Shown piece after piece: positions 26,030-33,662 of a stretch of 64,000 bases of DNA. Location: the NCBI RefSeq assembly GCF_000297095.1, contig NZ_AEEA01000036.1:71504-135503 (forward strand), given 5' to 3'. How positions within the stretch are numbered: the stretch's first letter is position 1; each line of letters opens with the position of its first letter. The notes below the pieces were generated by a model. The model searched no databases and was not told the origin of the DNA. It was given only the letters and a program-made list of their open reading frames with translations. Both the position numbers and the translations under genes were made by a program. Source of the stretch: Treponema primitia ZAS-1. GTDB taxonomy: Bacteria; Spirochaetota; Spirochaetia; Treponematales; Breznakiellaceae.

Positions 26030-26436
26030 TTTGTATCGTCCTCTTTTTTTGTATTATCGTGGTCATGGCCGTTATGGCCGCCCCAAAAGTCGTGAAACCC
26101 ATGGCGCTTTGCGATAAATTCCCTGCGTTCCTCCTCCGACATCTGCATCCATTTTTCCCGAAATGGATTGTCGTGTCCCCGGCCTCCGCGGGAAGTTTCG
26201 CTGGAAGTTCCGGCAAGTCCTATTCCCGCCAAACGGTGGCTTCCTCCAAGCCCCATTCCCCCAAAGAGGATACGGGCCAGCGCCAAAAGCCCCACTGCCT
26301 GAAGATAGTTTATCTCGGGCAGGCCGAAAATCGCCGGAAATAACCAATTCCATAGGAACAGCACGACGCCACCGAACAGGACAATGATTACTAGAAAAAT
26401 GCCCATGTAGGGTAATCTACTAAAAGGTTTGTTCAT
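26026..26436 (-). CDS. Small membrane protein with His-rich tail, first gene of ABC/ECF operon
   Basis: A 136-residue protein with two transmembrane helices (GIFLVIIVLFGGVVLFLWNWLF and YLQAVGLLALARILFGGMGLGG). A cytoplasmic tail follows with FREKWMQMSEEERREFIAKR and HGFHDFWGGHNGHDHDN. From memory, similar two-helix proteins with an EKW-MSxEER motif occur beside ECF sigma genes in Bacteroidetes. A role as sensor or anti-sigma is therefore possible but unproven. The histidine cluster could bind metal. An AGGAGAAT ribosome site precedes the ATG. It heads the operon leading to the ABC exporter and sigma factor. Confidence 0.65.
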   Translation of the reverse strand: MNKPFSRLPYMGIFLVIIVLFGGVVLFLWNWLFPAIFGLPEINYLQAVGLLALARILFGGMGLGGSHRLAGIGLAGTSSETSRGGRGHDNPFREKWMQMSEEERREFIAKRHGFHDFWGGHNGHDHDNTKKEDDTK

Positions 26437-26514
26437 TTTTTTATTCTCCTTATCTATGTAGACAAGTGAGCTGGGGAAATATTTTATATTTCTGATGAAT
26501 TTCTGGCGATAGCC

Positions 26515-27444
26515 CTAATCCTTATTGGAACCTGCAGCGCCGCCTTTGCCGGACCTGCCCGAGGCGGCCCTCCAGAGTTTTTTTATCACCCCTATTTTCC
26601 CAAAAAGGAGCCAGAAAAGCAGGGTGAGGATCAGGATGGAGGGGATACCGTAGATCACAATCCCCAAAAGAACCACGAGAACGGCGGAAACAAATTCTCC
26701 AAAGCCGTTAAAGAGTTCACGGAAACGATCCCCTAGACCAGGCGCAGAATAGGAACTGCTCGCCGGGTTGATTATAGTGAGTTCCAGGGTTGCAAAATCC
26801 ACCAGGTTTGCCAGATAGCGGAGTTCCTTTCCCGTTCCGTCAATTTCATCCTGCAGCTCTGCGATCCGTTCCTCCACCGAGAGGATCTCCTCAATATCCT
26901 TTGCCTTTCCCAGATAATTCTGAAAGGTTTTAAGCAGTTCCCGTTTCGTCCCAAGCCTTCCCTCAAGGTCATAATAACGGAGGGTTACATCTTCGGCGTT
27001 TTCAGAACGGTAGAGCAGCCTGCCCATGCCATTCATCTCCGCAAGCAGTGAATCGTAGGATGCCGAGGGAACCCGGATCGTATAGCTTCGGGAATTTTCG
27101 TTGATACTGGATGAGGAGGCATAGGCGCCGTATTTTTCCATCGCCGCGGTGATCGAGGCATCCGCTGCCGCCGGGTCCTCAACCCTGAGGCGGAGATCCG
27201 CCCGCTTCACCAGTTTTCGCTGGACCGGAACAGCAGCGGTCCCGGCGGAAGTATCATCTCCGGGAGCCCCTTCAGCGTAATCCGCATCAGCTGCCGGCAA
27301 CGCTTCTCTTTGATCCGCCGCCGATATGCTGCTTTTCGCAGAGGCAAATCCCCTCGACGCCTGTTGTCCGCCCCTGGCAGAACAGCCACCGGCGAAAATC
27401 ACCGTCACTAAAAGAACTATCCCGAGCGTACCGCACTTTTTCAT
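26515..27444 (-). CDS. DUF4349 lipoprotein
   Basis: A 309-residue envelope protein. The lipoprotein signal MKKCGTLGIVLLVTVIFAGG is followed by the lipidated Cys. A disordered Ala-rich stretch leads into the DUF4349 domain (LVKRADLRLRVEDPAAADAS, YTIRVPSASYDSLLAEMNGM). A coiled coil with IEEILSVEERIAELQDEIDG and a C-terminal helix (VLVVLLGIVIYGIPSILILT) follow. Function of the family is unknown. It starts 12 bases after the toxin gene and may be read from the same transcript. Confidence 0.85.
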   Translation of the reverse strand: MKKCGTLGIVLLVTVIFAGGCSARGGQQASRGFASAKSSISAADQREALPAADADYAEGAPGDDTSAGTAAVPVQRKLVKRADLRLRVEDPAAADASITAAMEKYGAYASSSSINENSRSYTIRVPSASYDSLLAEMNGMGRLLYRSENAEDVTLRYYDLEGRLGTKRELLKTFQNYLGKAKDIEEILSVEERIAELQDEIDGTGKELRYLANLVDFATLELTIINPASSSYSAPGLGDRFRELFNGFGEFVSAVLVVLLGIVIYGIPSILILTLLFWLLFGKIGVIKKLWRAASGRSGKGGAAGSNKD

Positions 27445-27455
27445 AGATACCTGCC

Positions 27456-27785
27456 TTATTCTTCCGCTAAATCATTCGTTAATATATTTATCCAATCCCG
27501 GCGAGCATACATAAATCGGTATAGAAATATTTCATTTGTTTTTTCTTCCACATAATATAGCAGCATATAATTTTTTATCTTTATAAATCTAATCCCTCTT
27601 GATGCTAAATATTTATTATGAACTAATGGCCTCGAAAAAGGATTTTCTTTTAATTTCTCATATACTTTTTTTAATTCAGCGACATGCTTTTCCGCTGCCA
27701 TAGGCACTTTTAAGATGTTTCTTATGTAAGCAATTACTGAAACTATATCATCATTAATCGTGGAAGAAAATGTCAATGTATACAT
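27456..27785 (-). CDS. RelE/ParE-family toxin
   Basis: A 109-residue protein with a RelE/ParE-like fold: MYTLTFSSTINDDIVSVIAY, a helical hairpin AAEKHVAELKKVYEKLKENP, then RGIRFIKIKNYMLLYYVEE and IFLYRFMYARRDWINIL. Toxins of this family either cleave mRNA at the ribosome or block gyrase; the sequence does not settle which. It follows the antitoxin by two bases. AT-rich relative to its neighbours. Confidence 0.8.
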   Translation of the reverse strand: MYTLTFSSTINDDIVSVIAYIRNILKVPMAAEKHVAELKKVYEKLKENPFSRPLVHNKYLASRGIRFIKIKNYMLLYYVEEKTNEIFLYRFMYARRDWINILTNDLAEE

Positions 27786-27787
27786 TT

Positions 27788-28051
27788 TTATTTTCCCAAT
27801 GCAGTATCCATATTTTTGATAATCTCGGCCTCCGTTAATGTTCTTCCATTTTTTATATCATCTATTCCTTCCTGAAGTAATTTATACAATTCGTTTTTCC
27901 CTGATAACGCTTCATATGTTTCTATACTCATTACAGCAAGATCCCCCTCACCATTTTTAGTTATAAATATTGGTTCCATGTATTTATGGCAAAATGCGGA
28001 AATTTCACTATACTTATTTCGTAAATCGGCGCTTTTCTTTATAACCGGCAT
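27788..28051 (-). CDS. Phd/YefM-family antitoxin
   Basis: An 87-residue protein beginning MPVIKKSADLRNKYSEISAF, with PIFITKNGEGDLAVMSIETY in the middle, the canonical Phd/YefM DNA-binding pattern. The C-terminal tail (ELYKLLQEGIDDIKNGRTLT) would wrap the toxin. ATG 28051 follows GGAGG by six bases; the longer frame begins at 28090 without a ribosome site. It precedes and neutralises the RelE/ParE-like toxin and probably represses the operon. Confidence 0.85.
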   Translation of the reverse strand: MPVIKKSADLRNKYSEISAFCHKYMEPIFITKNGEGDLAVMSIETYEALSGKNELYKLLQEGIDDIKNGRTLTEAEIIKNMDTALGK

Positions 28052-28084
28052 AAAAAACCTCCAAAAGTATCTATACCTAAATAT

Positions 28085-28100
28085 TATCAATATTTTGATA
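28085..28100. promoter_or_regulatory. Possible autoregulatory operator of the toxin-antitoxin pair
   Basis: TATCAATATTTTGATA has six-base inverted arms (TATCAA and TTGATA) around four bases and lies about 35 bases upstream of the antitoxin start, where TA operators normally sit. Further TATCAA copies adjoin it. Confidence 0.3.
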
Positions 28101-28213
28101 TTTTATCAAGCGTTATTCCGGATGGGCTGTAAAGGCTGAAACCCATCCGGACCCTTTCTTTACCGTCCTATTCCTATTATACTAATGAAGATATTCAATT
28201 TTCAGGAGGAATC

Positions 28214-29059
28214 ATGGCTCATTGCGTAGTTCCGGAAGCGGAAGCTATTTTAGATAAGGAATACTCCGTTTTGGACAAGGGGTTTATACGCCTGGTGGAT
28301 TATCTGGGGGGGGATGAGCGGGTGGTGCAGTCCGCCCGGGTTTCCTACGGCGAGGGGACCAAGAGTTATCGGGAAGATGCGGGGCTCATCGACTACCTGC
28401 TCCGGCACCGACATACCAGCCCCTTTGAACAGATTGCCCTGACGTTCCACATAAAGATGCCCATCTTTGTAGCCCGCCAGTGGATACGTCACCGGACGGC
28501 CAAGCTGAACGAGATTTCCGGTCGTTATTCGGTGATGAAGGACGACTTTTATGTTCCTGCTCCCGGGGATGTTGCACTCCAGAGTACGGACAATAAACAG
28601 GGCCGCTCGGAAGAAACCCTGAATGGGGGGGCGGTGGAAAAGGTGCGCTCCTCCCTGGGTGAGGAGCAGAAACACGCCTACGGGGAGTATACGGCGCTGA
28701 TCGACCAGGGCATAGCCCGGGAATTGGCCCGGATCAACCTGCCCTTGTCCTTATATACCGAATTGTACTGGCAGATTGATCTTCATAACCTGTTCCATTT
28801 TCTGGAACTCCGGCTGGACGTTCATGCCCAGAAGGAAATCCGCCTTTACGCCGAGGTTTTGTTGGAAATCACCAAAAAGGTGGCACCCCGGTGCTGCGAA
28901 TCCTTTGAACGGCATCTCTTTGGGGGGGTGAGCTTCTCCAAGGAGGAATTCGCCGAGCTAAAAAGGCGCCTTGATGGTAATTCCGCTTCCGGGAGCGGTC
29001 TGAGCGGTAAGGCGCTGGAACGGTTTGAAGAGAAGATCCGTAGTGGAAAACAGGCATAA
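28214..29059 (+). CDS. thyX: FAD-dependent thymidylate synthase
   Basis: A 281-residue enzyme that makes dTMP from dUMP with methylenetetrahydrofolate, FAD and NADPH. The ThyX signature RHRTAKLNEISGRYS (RHRx7S type) lies near residue 95. The segment RINLPLSLYTELYWQIDLHN and the C-terminal LRLDVHAQKEIRLYA also match. Longer than many ThyX proteins owing to a C-terminal tail. The ATG follows an AGGAGG-type site. A sugar nucleotidyltransferase follows 30 bases downstream. Confidence 0.95.
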   Translation: MAHCVVPEAEAILDKEYSVLDKGFIRLVDYLGGDERVVQSARVSYGEGTKSYREDAGLIDYLLRHRHTSPFEQIALTFHIKMPIFVARQWIRHRTAKLNEISGRYSVMKDDFYVPAPGDVALQSTDNKQGRSEETLNGGAVEKVRSSLGEEQKHAYGEYTALIDQGIARELARINLPLSLYTELYWQIDLHNLFHFLELRLDVHAQKEIRLYAEVLLEITKKVAPRCCESFERHLFGGVSFSKEEFAELKRRLDGNSASGSGLSGKALERFEEKIRSGKQA

Positions 29060-29089
29060 GGTAAAATAAAATTAAGGGAGAGGTTTAAA

Positions 29090-29998
29090 ATGAAAGGACC
29101 AATTTTAGTCGTATTAGCCGCCGGTATGGGAAGCCGTTATGGCGGGCTTAAACAAATGGACCGGATAGGGAAGAGCGGTGAAGTGCTGCTGGACTTTTCG
29201 GTGTTCGATGCCAAACGGGCGGGGTTTACCAAGATTGTGTTTATTATCCGCCACGATATCGAAAAGGATTTCAGGGAAATTGTTTTGAGCCGGATCAAGG
29301 ACCATATCGAATGTGAGCTGGCCTTCCAGGATCTGGACACCCTTATCCCGGCGGATGTTCTGGCGAAAAGCCGGGAAATAGGCCGGACCAAACCCTGGGG
29401 AACCGCCCATGCTCTGCTCTGCGCCCGGGACAAAATCGACGCCCCCTTCACGGTGCTTAATGCGGATGACTTTTACGGCCGGGAGGCCTTTGCGGCTATG
29501 GGAAAATATTTGGCGGATCCCGCTATCACCGACGGCGCCATTGTGCCCTTCCGGCTGGAGAGTACCCTCAGCCCCCAGGGTACGGTTACCCGCGGAGTCT
29601 GCGAGGTGACCCAAGGCTATCTTTCCTCGGTGGATGAACTTAAGTCTATCGAAAAAAAGGACGGCAAGATTTTCAACACCGGTTCTGATGGGGCGCGGCA
29701 GGATCTTGCTGCGGATACCCCGGTATCCATGAACTTCTGGGGCTTCCCGGTGAGTATCTTCCCAAAACTGCAAAACTATTTTGATGATTTTCTTAAGACC
29801 TCGGGTTCGGAGCTGAAGAGCGAATGTTACCTCCCCCTCGCGGCGGACTGGTTCATAAAAAAAGGGTTCCTCAAAATTAAGGTTCTCAAGGCGGATTCCG
29901 AATGGTTCGGGGTTACTTATAAAGAGGATCGGGAAGCTGCGGTTAACCGTATTGCGGAACTGGTTTCCCAGGGGGTTTACCCGGCATCGCTTTGGTAA
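29090..29998 (+). CDS. Sugar-phosphate nucleotidyltransferase family protein
   Basis: A 302-residue protein with the nucleotidyltransferase fold: ILVVLAAGMGSRYGGLKQM (nucleotide loop), TKPWGTAHALLCARDKI and FTVLNADDFYGREAF (metal-binding aspartates). The C-terminal half has VSMNFWGFPVSIFPKL and YLPLAADWFIKKG. It resembles glucose-1-phosphate thymidylyl- or uridylyltransferases but the substrate is undetermined. It lies 30 bases after thyX. A long hairpin element follows its stop. Confidence 0.85.
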   Translation: MKGPILVVLAAGMGSRYGGLKQMDRIGKSGEVLLDFSVFDAKRAGFTKIVFIIRHDIEKDFREIVLSRIKDHIECELAFQDLDTLIPADVLAKSREIGRTKPWGTAHALLCARDKIDAPFTVLNADDFYGREAFAAMGKYLADPAITDGAIVPFRLESTLSPQGTVTRGVCEVTQGYLSSVDELKSIEKKDGKIFNTGSDGARQDLAADTPVSMNFWGFPVSIFPKLQNYFDDFLKTSGSELKSECYLPLAADWFIKKGFLKIKVLKADSEWFGVTYKEDREAAVNRIAELVSQGVYPASLW

Positions 29999-30052
29999 CG
30001 GAACAGAAAAAATAGACTGTGGGGAGATTCTTGCAGGAATTATCTGCATAAA

Positions 30053-30174
30053 CGGGAGGAGGAGGGGTATCCCCGGCCGAACGTGCATGTAGAGCCTGCT
30101 TGCGGAGCCCCTTCGGGTCTCCTCCAGCAGAGAATTCCATATACGTTCGGTCGGGGATACCCCTCCTCCTCCCG
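30053..30174 (+). repeat. Long hairpin repeat element, copy 1
   Basis: Arms 30053-30084 and 30143-30174 are complementary over 32 bases with a single G-T wobble. The 58-base loop holds its own hairpin around GGAGCCCCTTCGGGTCTCC, which has a cUUCGg tetraloop when transcribed. The loop closely matches the loop of copy 2 when that is read on the other strand, while the arms differ in sequence but keep pairing. It lies 55 bases after the stop of the upstream plus-strand gene and may act as a terminator or 3' UTR element. Confidence 0.8.
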
Positions 30175-30318
30175 CCTATGTTAGCTATACTGTGGGGAAT
30201 AGCTAATCGGTAACTATGTTTTGTTATAATACAACGTTATTGCGATAGTATTACTATACTGATCTCATACTAGGTATACCCTTCCCGAAAAGCGTCCACT
30301 TCCCATACTCCTGACACC
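30175..30318. other. Spacer between hairpin copies
   Basis: Contains an eight-base inverted repeat (30181-30188 and 30199-30206, TTAGCTAT) just outside copy 1 and otherwise AT-rich sequence without an ORF. Nothing else is supported. Confidence 0.4.
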
Positions 30319-30448
30319 GGCGGATGGGGGAGGGGGCGTCCCTGGCCGAATGCATTATGGAATTCCTCGCTGGAGGAGACCCGCAGGGGCTCCGTAAGCG
30401 AATTCTACATGCGCATGAGCGCCAGGGATGCCCCCTCCCCCATCCGTC
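30319..30448 (-). repeat. Long hairpin repeat element, copy 2 (inverted)
   Basis: Arms 30321-30346 and 30421-30446 pair over 26 bases with one G-T wobble, extending two more pairs outward. Read on the minus strand, the loop contains GCATGTAGAATTC, CGGAGCCCCTGCGGGTCTCC and GGAATTCCATA, nearly the same as copy 1. In this orientation it lies 41 bases downstream of the lgt stop. Both copies therefore have the same orientation relative to the gene that ends before them. Confidence 0.8.
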
Positions 30449-30488
30449 TTTGCCGACAAGTCCGGGAAAAAGTGTACGCTTTTCAATC

Positions 30489-31547
30489 CTACTTGAGACG
30501 CTTCCTCAGCTTCCGCCTATTTTTCCGCATATTCTCTCTTTCCTGCAATTCTTCCGCAGTAGGCGGCTTTGACGGATCCGGAGCATCGGGATAGATACGC
30601 ACCGCTTCGTTGTCGGGAAGTTTGCGGGCGATAAAGAACCAAACTATGGCCAGGAGTACCATGCAGAAGGAAAAGACCTGACCGGTGGAGAAACACAGGG
30701 GCGGATGAGCCTGGGCGGGGGAGAGAGTTGTGGGAATGAGTTGGATGCGGTAACCCAGATCGGAATCGGGCTCCCGGAAGTATTCGATGAAAAACCGGAA
30801 GATACCGTAGCCGCCCAGGTAGAGGCTGAGCAGGAAGCCCTTGAAGGGTTTTCGATTCCGCCAGATCCAGATGATCAGCCAGAGGATCAACCCTTCGAAG
30901 AGGGCCTCGAAAAGCTGGGAGGGGTAGCGGGGCAGGTTCACCAGGGTGGAGCCGCCGGGAATGGTGACGCCGGTTTTTTCCGCGGCCTCCCGGACCCAGC
31001 TTTCCTGCGGGGAAAGGGGTTGGGCATAGGGGAAGATTATCCCCAGGGTGCCTGTGGTTACCCGGCCATAGAGTTCGCCGTTGATAAAGTTTCCCAGGCG
31101 GCCGAAGGTGTAGCCCAGGGGAATGCTGGCGGCGTACATGTCGCCGATTTCCCGGAAGTCAAACCGTTTTACCGCCGAATAGATCAGGATCGACAGGGCG
31201 CCGCCTATAACACCGCCGTGGTAACTCATGCCCTGGAGACCGGTGAAGCGGCCGTTCTGGAAGGGCCAGAATATCAGCCAGGGCTGGCGGCGGTAGATGT
31301 CCCGGGTTTCGTAGACAAAGGTGGCAAAGACCCGGGCGCCAACCAGCAGGGCCAGGATGCCCCAGAAGAAGAGCCCCGAAAGATCATCTTCGCTCATGGG
31401 GAAATGCCTTTCCCGCACCTGTTTACGGTAGAGCAGAAAAGCGATACCAAAGGCTACAATATACATGAGCCCGTACCAACGGAAGGGAAGGCCGGGGATT
31501 ATCTCCGCCTTCAGCCATGGGGGAAACTGTACGGCAAGTAGGTTCAT
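30489..31547 (-). CDS. lgt: Prolipoprotein diacylglyceryl transferase
   Basis: A 352-residue inner-membrane enzyme that transfers diacylglycerol from phosphatidylglycerol to the lipobox cysteine. About seven transmembrane helices and the Lgt signature GRLGNFINGELYGRVT (about residue 150) are present, with the YHGGVIGG segment before it. Longer than E. coli Lgt (291) because of a hydrophilic C-terminal tail. Its ATG overlaps the stop of the MinD-like gene (ATGA). Several lipoprotein genes in this window depend on this enzyme. Confidence 0.95.
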   Translation of the reverse strand: MNLLAVQFPPWLKAEIIPGLPFRWYGLMYIVAFGIAFLLYRKQVRERHFPMSEDDLSGLFFWGILALLVGARVFATFVYETRDIYRRQPWLIFWPFQNGRFTGLQGMSYHGGVIGGALSILIYSAVKRFDFREIGDMYAASIPLGYTFGRLGNFINGELYGRVTTGTLGIIFPYAQPLSPQESWVREAAEKTGVTIPGGSTLVNLPRYPSQLFEALFEGLILWLIIWIWRNRKPFKGFLLSLYLGGYGIFRFFIEYFREPDSDLGYRIQLIPTTLSPAQAHPPLCFSTGQVFSFCMVLLAIVWFFIARKLPDNEAVRIYPDAPDPSKPPTAEELQERENMRKNRRKLRKRLK

Positions 31548-32683
31548 GGTTTAAATCCCTTTTGCATAGCGTTGGACAGGGTATACTTCAGAAAGTTATT
31601 TTCTTTTTTCAGCTTGGAGATTTCGATCTGCTGGGTCTTCACCGTTTCTATCAGATCCCCCTGGCTTAAAGCGCCGGAGTGCATCAATTCTTCCACATAC
31701 TCCATCTTGTTTTCAAAGTCGATCTCCGCTTCTACCGTAGCTTCCTGGAACGTTTCGTTGATTTCCTCATCGGTCAGGGTAAAGTGGTCCTCGTCGGACT
31801 GGAGGATCTTGTCGGCAATGCGGTAGATGGCCTGGGAAATGACTGCCTGGGGTTTATAAATAGTTACGGGCATCCTGGAGGCAAGACTGGTATCCTGTAT
31901 GGAGTCCCGGTATACAACCCCCAGGTGTTCAATTTTAAGATCCAGGTATATCTCGCAGGACCGGCGTATCTTCGTGGCAATATCCGCATCCTTGGGGTCC
32001 TGAACCATATTCATGATCAACCGGGGGTGGAGGCGATCCACATGGGCCTTAAACTTATTGTAGGACTTACCGTCGATCTTCTTAATTTCCTGAAGCATCT
32101 TGGGCAGGTAGAGCCGCTGCAGCCCGGAACCTTCCTTGCGGAGTTTTTCCAGGTAGTTGTAGGCCTTGGTTTCCTTGGCAAAGGCGGTGTACATGATCCG
32201 GAAGATAGTATTCTTGAGGAACACGTAGGCGTTCAAGGTGGCGGTTACCGTTGGGGCGGAGACGATGATCCCCTGGCCGGAGAGGAGGAAGAAATCCAGG
32301 ATAGACTGATGGGTCCCGGCTCCTAAATCGAGGATCAGGATGTCTGCGTTCAGGGATAGGAGCCGCTTAACCAGGGCCTGGCGTTGGCTGGTCTTGAGGT
32401 TAGCGGTTCCGGGGATTTCCATATCCCCGGGAATGAACTTGAGGTTGGGTATGTCCGTATTGGCTACAACCTTGGAAAAATCCGAACGGGGATCGTTGAG
32501 AAAAGTCCCGATACCCAGCTGGGGGGCCTGGTAGCCAATGACCAGATGGAGGTTCGACGCCCCCAGGTCAAGATCCGCCAGAATGACCCGCTGACCCGCC
32601 TGGGCAAAGGCTACCGCAAGATTGGCCGCTACCATGGATTTGCCGACTCCGCCCTTGCCGCTGGCGATTGGAATGATACGCAT
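31544..32683 (-). CDS. MinD/FlhG-like ParA-family ATPase
   Basis: A 379-residue P-loop ATPase with the deviant Walker A IPIASGKGGVGKSMVAANLA, ILADLDLGASNLHLVIG and DILILDLGAGTHQSILD. The C-terminal 90 residues end in a coiled coil with QQIEISKLKKENNFLKY. It could position flagella, division or chromosome. No amphipathic MinD tail is seen at the end, and minC or minE genes are absent. It lies between a membrane protein gene (two-base gap) and lgt (overlap). Confidence 0.8.
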   Translation of the reverse strand: MRIIPIASGKGGVGKSMVAANLAVAFAQAGQRVILADLDLGASNLHLVIGYQAPQLGIGTFLNDPRSDFSKVVANTDIPNLKFIPGDMEIPGTANLKTSQRQALVKRLLSLNADILILDLGAGTHQSILDFFLLSGQGIIVSAPTVTATLNAYVFLKNTIFRIMYTAFAKETKAYNYLEKLRKEGSGLQRLYLPKMLQEIKKIDGKSYNKFKAHVDRLHPRLIMNMVQDPKDADIATKIRRSCEIYLDLKIEHLGVVYRDSIQDTSLASRMPVTIYKPQAVISQAIYRIADKILQSDEDHFTLTDEEINETFQEATVEAEIDFENKMEYVEELMHSGALSQGDLIETVKTQQIEISKLKKENNFLKYTLSNAMQKGFKP

Positions 32684-32685
32684 TT

Positions 32686-33156
32686 TTAACCTTCCTCAGG
32701 AGCATCTTCGGGGAGCTCCTTTTCCCGTGGCAGCGTTTCCACGACCAGGATTCGTTTTTTCAATACCGCCCCACCAAGAACCGTAAGGGCGTCTCCGGCG
32801 GACAGAAGCAGGGCGGTTCCGATTATGGTAAAAATTCCCCGGGGAATACCAATCAAGTCGCCCTTAATGGTGGGTAATAAAAAAGCAAGCCACGCAAAGA
32901 CCGCAATTACCGCAAGGATCTTCCCCGCCATGTACAGGGCGATATAGGGCTTATAGGCTTCAAGCCGGATCCATAGGAAAAAGCTCATCAGGGGAAACAG
33001 GCCGTTGGGGACGGCGTAAAAAACGTGGGGGAATATACCGCCCTCTCCGGATCCCCCGGGGGGAATAAAGGCTACAAGGAGACTCGTCATCACAACCAGC
33101 CGGATAAAATCGTAGATAAAAAAAATGAGCCGCAAGGGCCGATATGGTTCCATCAT
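32686..33156 (-). CDS. Hypothetical membrane protein
   Basis: A 156-residue protein with four predicted transmembrane helices (LIFFIYDFIRLVVMTSLLVAF, FPLMSFFLWI, GKILAVIAVFAWLAFLL and IFTIIGTALLLSAGDALTVLGG). A charged C-terminus contains LPREKELPEDAPEEG. I do not recognise the family. Its stop is two bases before the MinD-like gene, so they are probably cotranscribed with lgt. Confidence 0.65.
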   Translation of the reverse strand: MMEPYRPLRLIFFIYDFIRLVVMTSLLVAFIPPGGSGEGGIFPHVFYAVPNGLFPLMSFFLWIRLEAYKPYIALYMAGKILAVIAVFAWLAFLLPTIKGDLIGIPRGIFTIIGTALLLSAGDALTVLGGAVLKKRILVVETLPREKELPEDAPEEG

Positions 33157-33202
33157 AGAAAATTCTACGGTTCTCGGGGATTAGGGTCAAGGGGGTTGGA
33201 GA

Positions 33203-33595
33203 TCATCCCTGGCCCTTTCTGATATGCAGGGGTATGGAGCTTAGTTCCTTATTATCAATATATAAGACAAAATTCACCACCCCTTGATTGGCGAAATGCA
33301 GATTGGAAAAGGTAAACACCAGATGGGCTATGGCGGCGGCGCTTCCTTCCCCATGGACATCCACATGACCGTTTATGGGCTCAATGTTCAGCTCCCCGTT
33401 CAGGTCTAGGGTCTCAATCCGGAAACTATGGGTGTTGAATTCCCACATATCAAAGCGAATCCGGATAACCACTGCTAATTGGGGGTGGACGCAGGGAAAA
33501 TTCCGGGCGATGATTGTGTCGAAGGTCCCCACTATGGTAAGTTTACCGCCGTTTTCCTGGGCAAAATCACAAAATGTAAATATTTCAGTTTTCAT
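33203..33595 (-). CDS. DUF6941-like protein
   Basis: A 130-residue soluble beta-rich protein: MKTEIFTFCDFAQENGGKLT, VGTFDTIIARNFPCVHPQLA, then AAIAHLVFTFSNLHFANQG and YIDNKELSSIPLHIRK. The opening and the FPCxHP segment match proteins now grouped as DUF6941. Function unknown. It heads the minus-strand group that leads to lgt and is divergent from dnaE. Confidence 0.6.
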   Translation of the reverse strand: MKTEIFTFCDFAQENGGKLTIVGTFDTIIARNFPCVHPQLAVVIRIRFDMWEFNTHSFRIETLDLNGELNIEPINGHVDVHGEGSAAAIAHLVFTFSNLHFANQGVVNFVLYIDNKELSSIPLHIRKGQG

Positions 33596-33662
33596 TGCTT
33601 GTTCTTAAAGCATGGGTTATATCCTTGATAAAATCAATATGCACAGGTACTATTAAGCCACC

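Noticed and set aside
30016..30198. ACTGTGGGGA direct repeats (30016-30025 and 30189-30198) as target-site duplications of the copy 1 hairpin
   Set aside because: They do not abut the element (gaps of about 27 and 14 bases), and one is the loop of a local hairpin, so chance is likely.
30324..30572. Open frames through the hairpin copy 2
   Set aside because: They cross the palindrome and the lgt 3' end, encode low-complexity sequence and lack ribosome sites.
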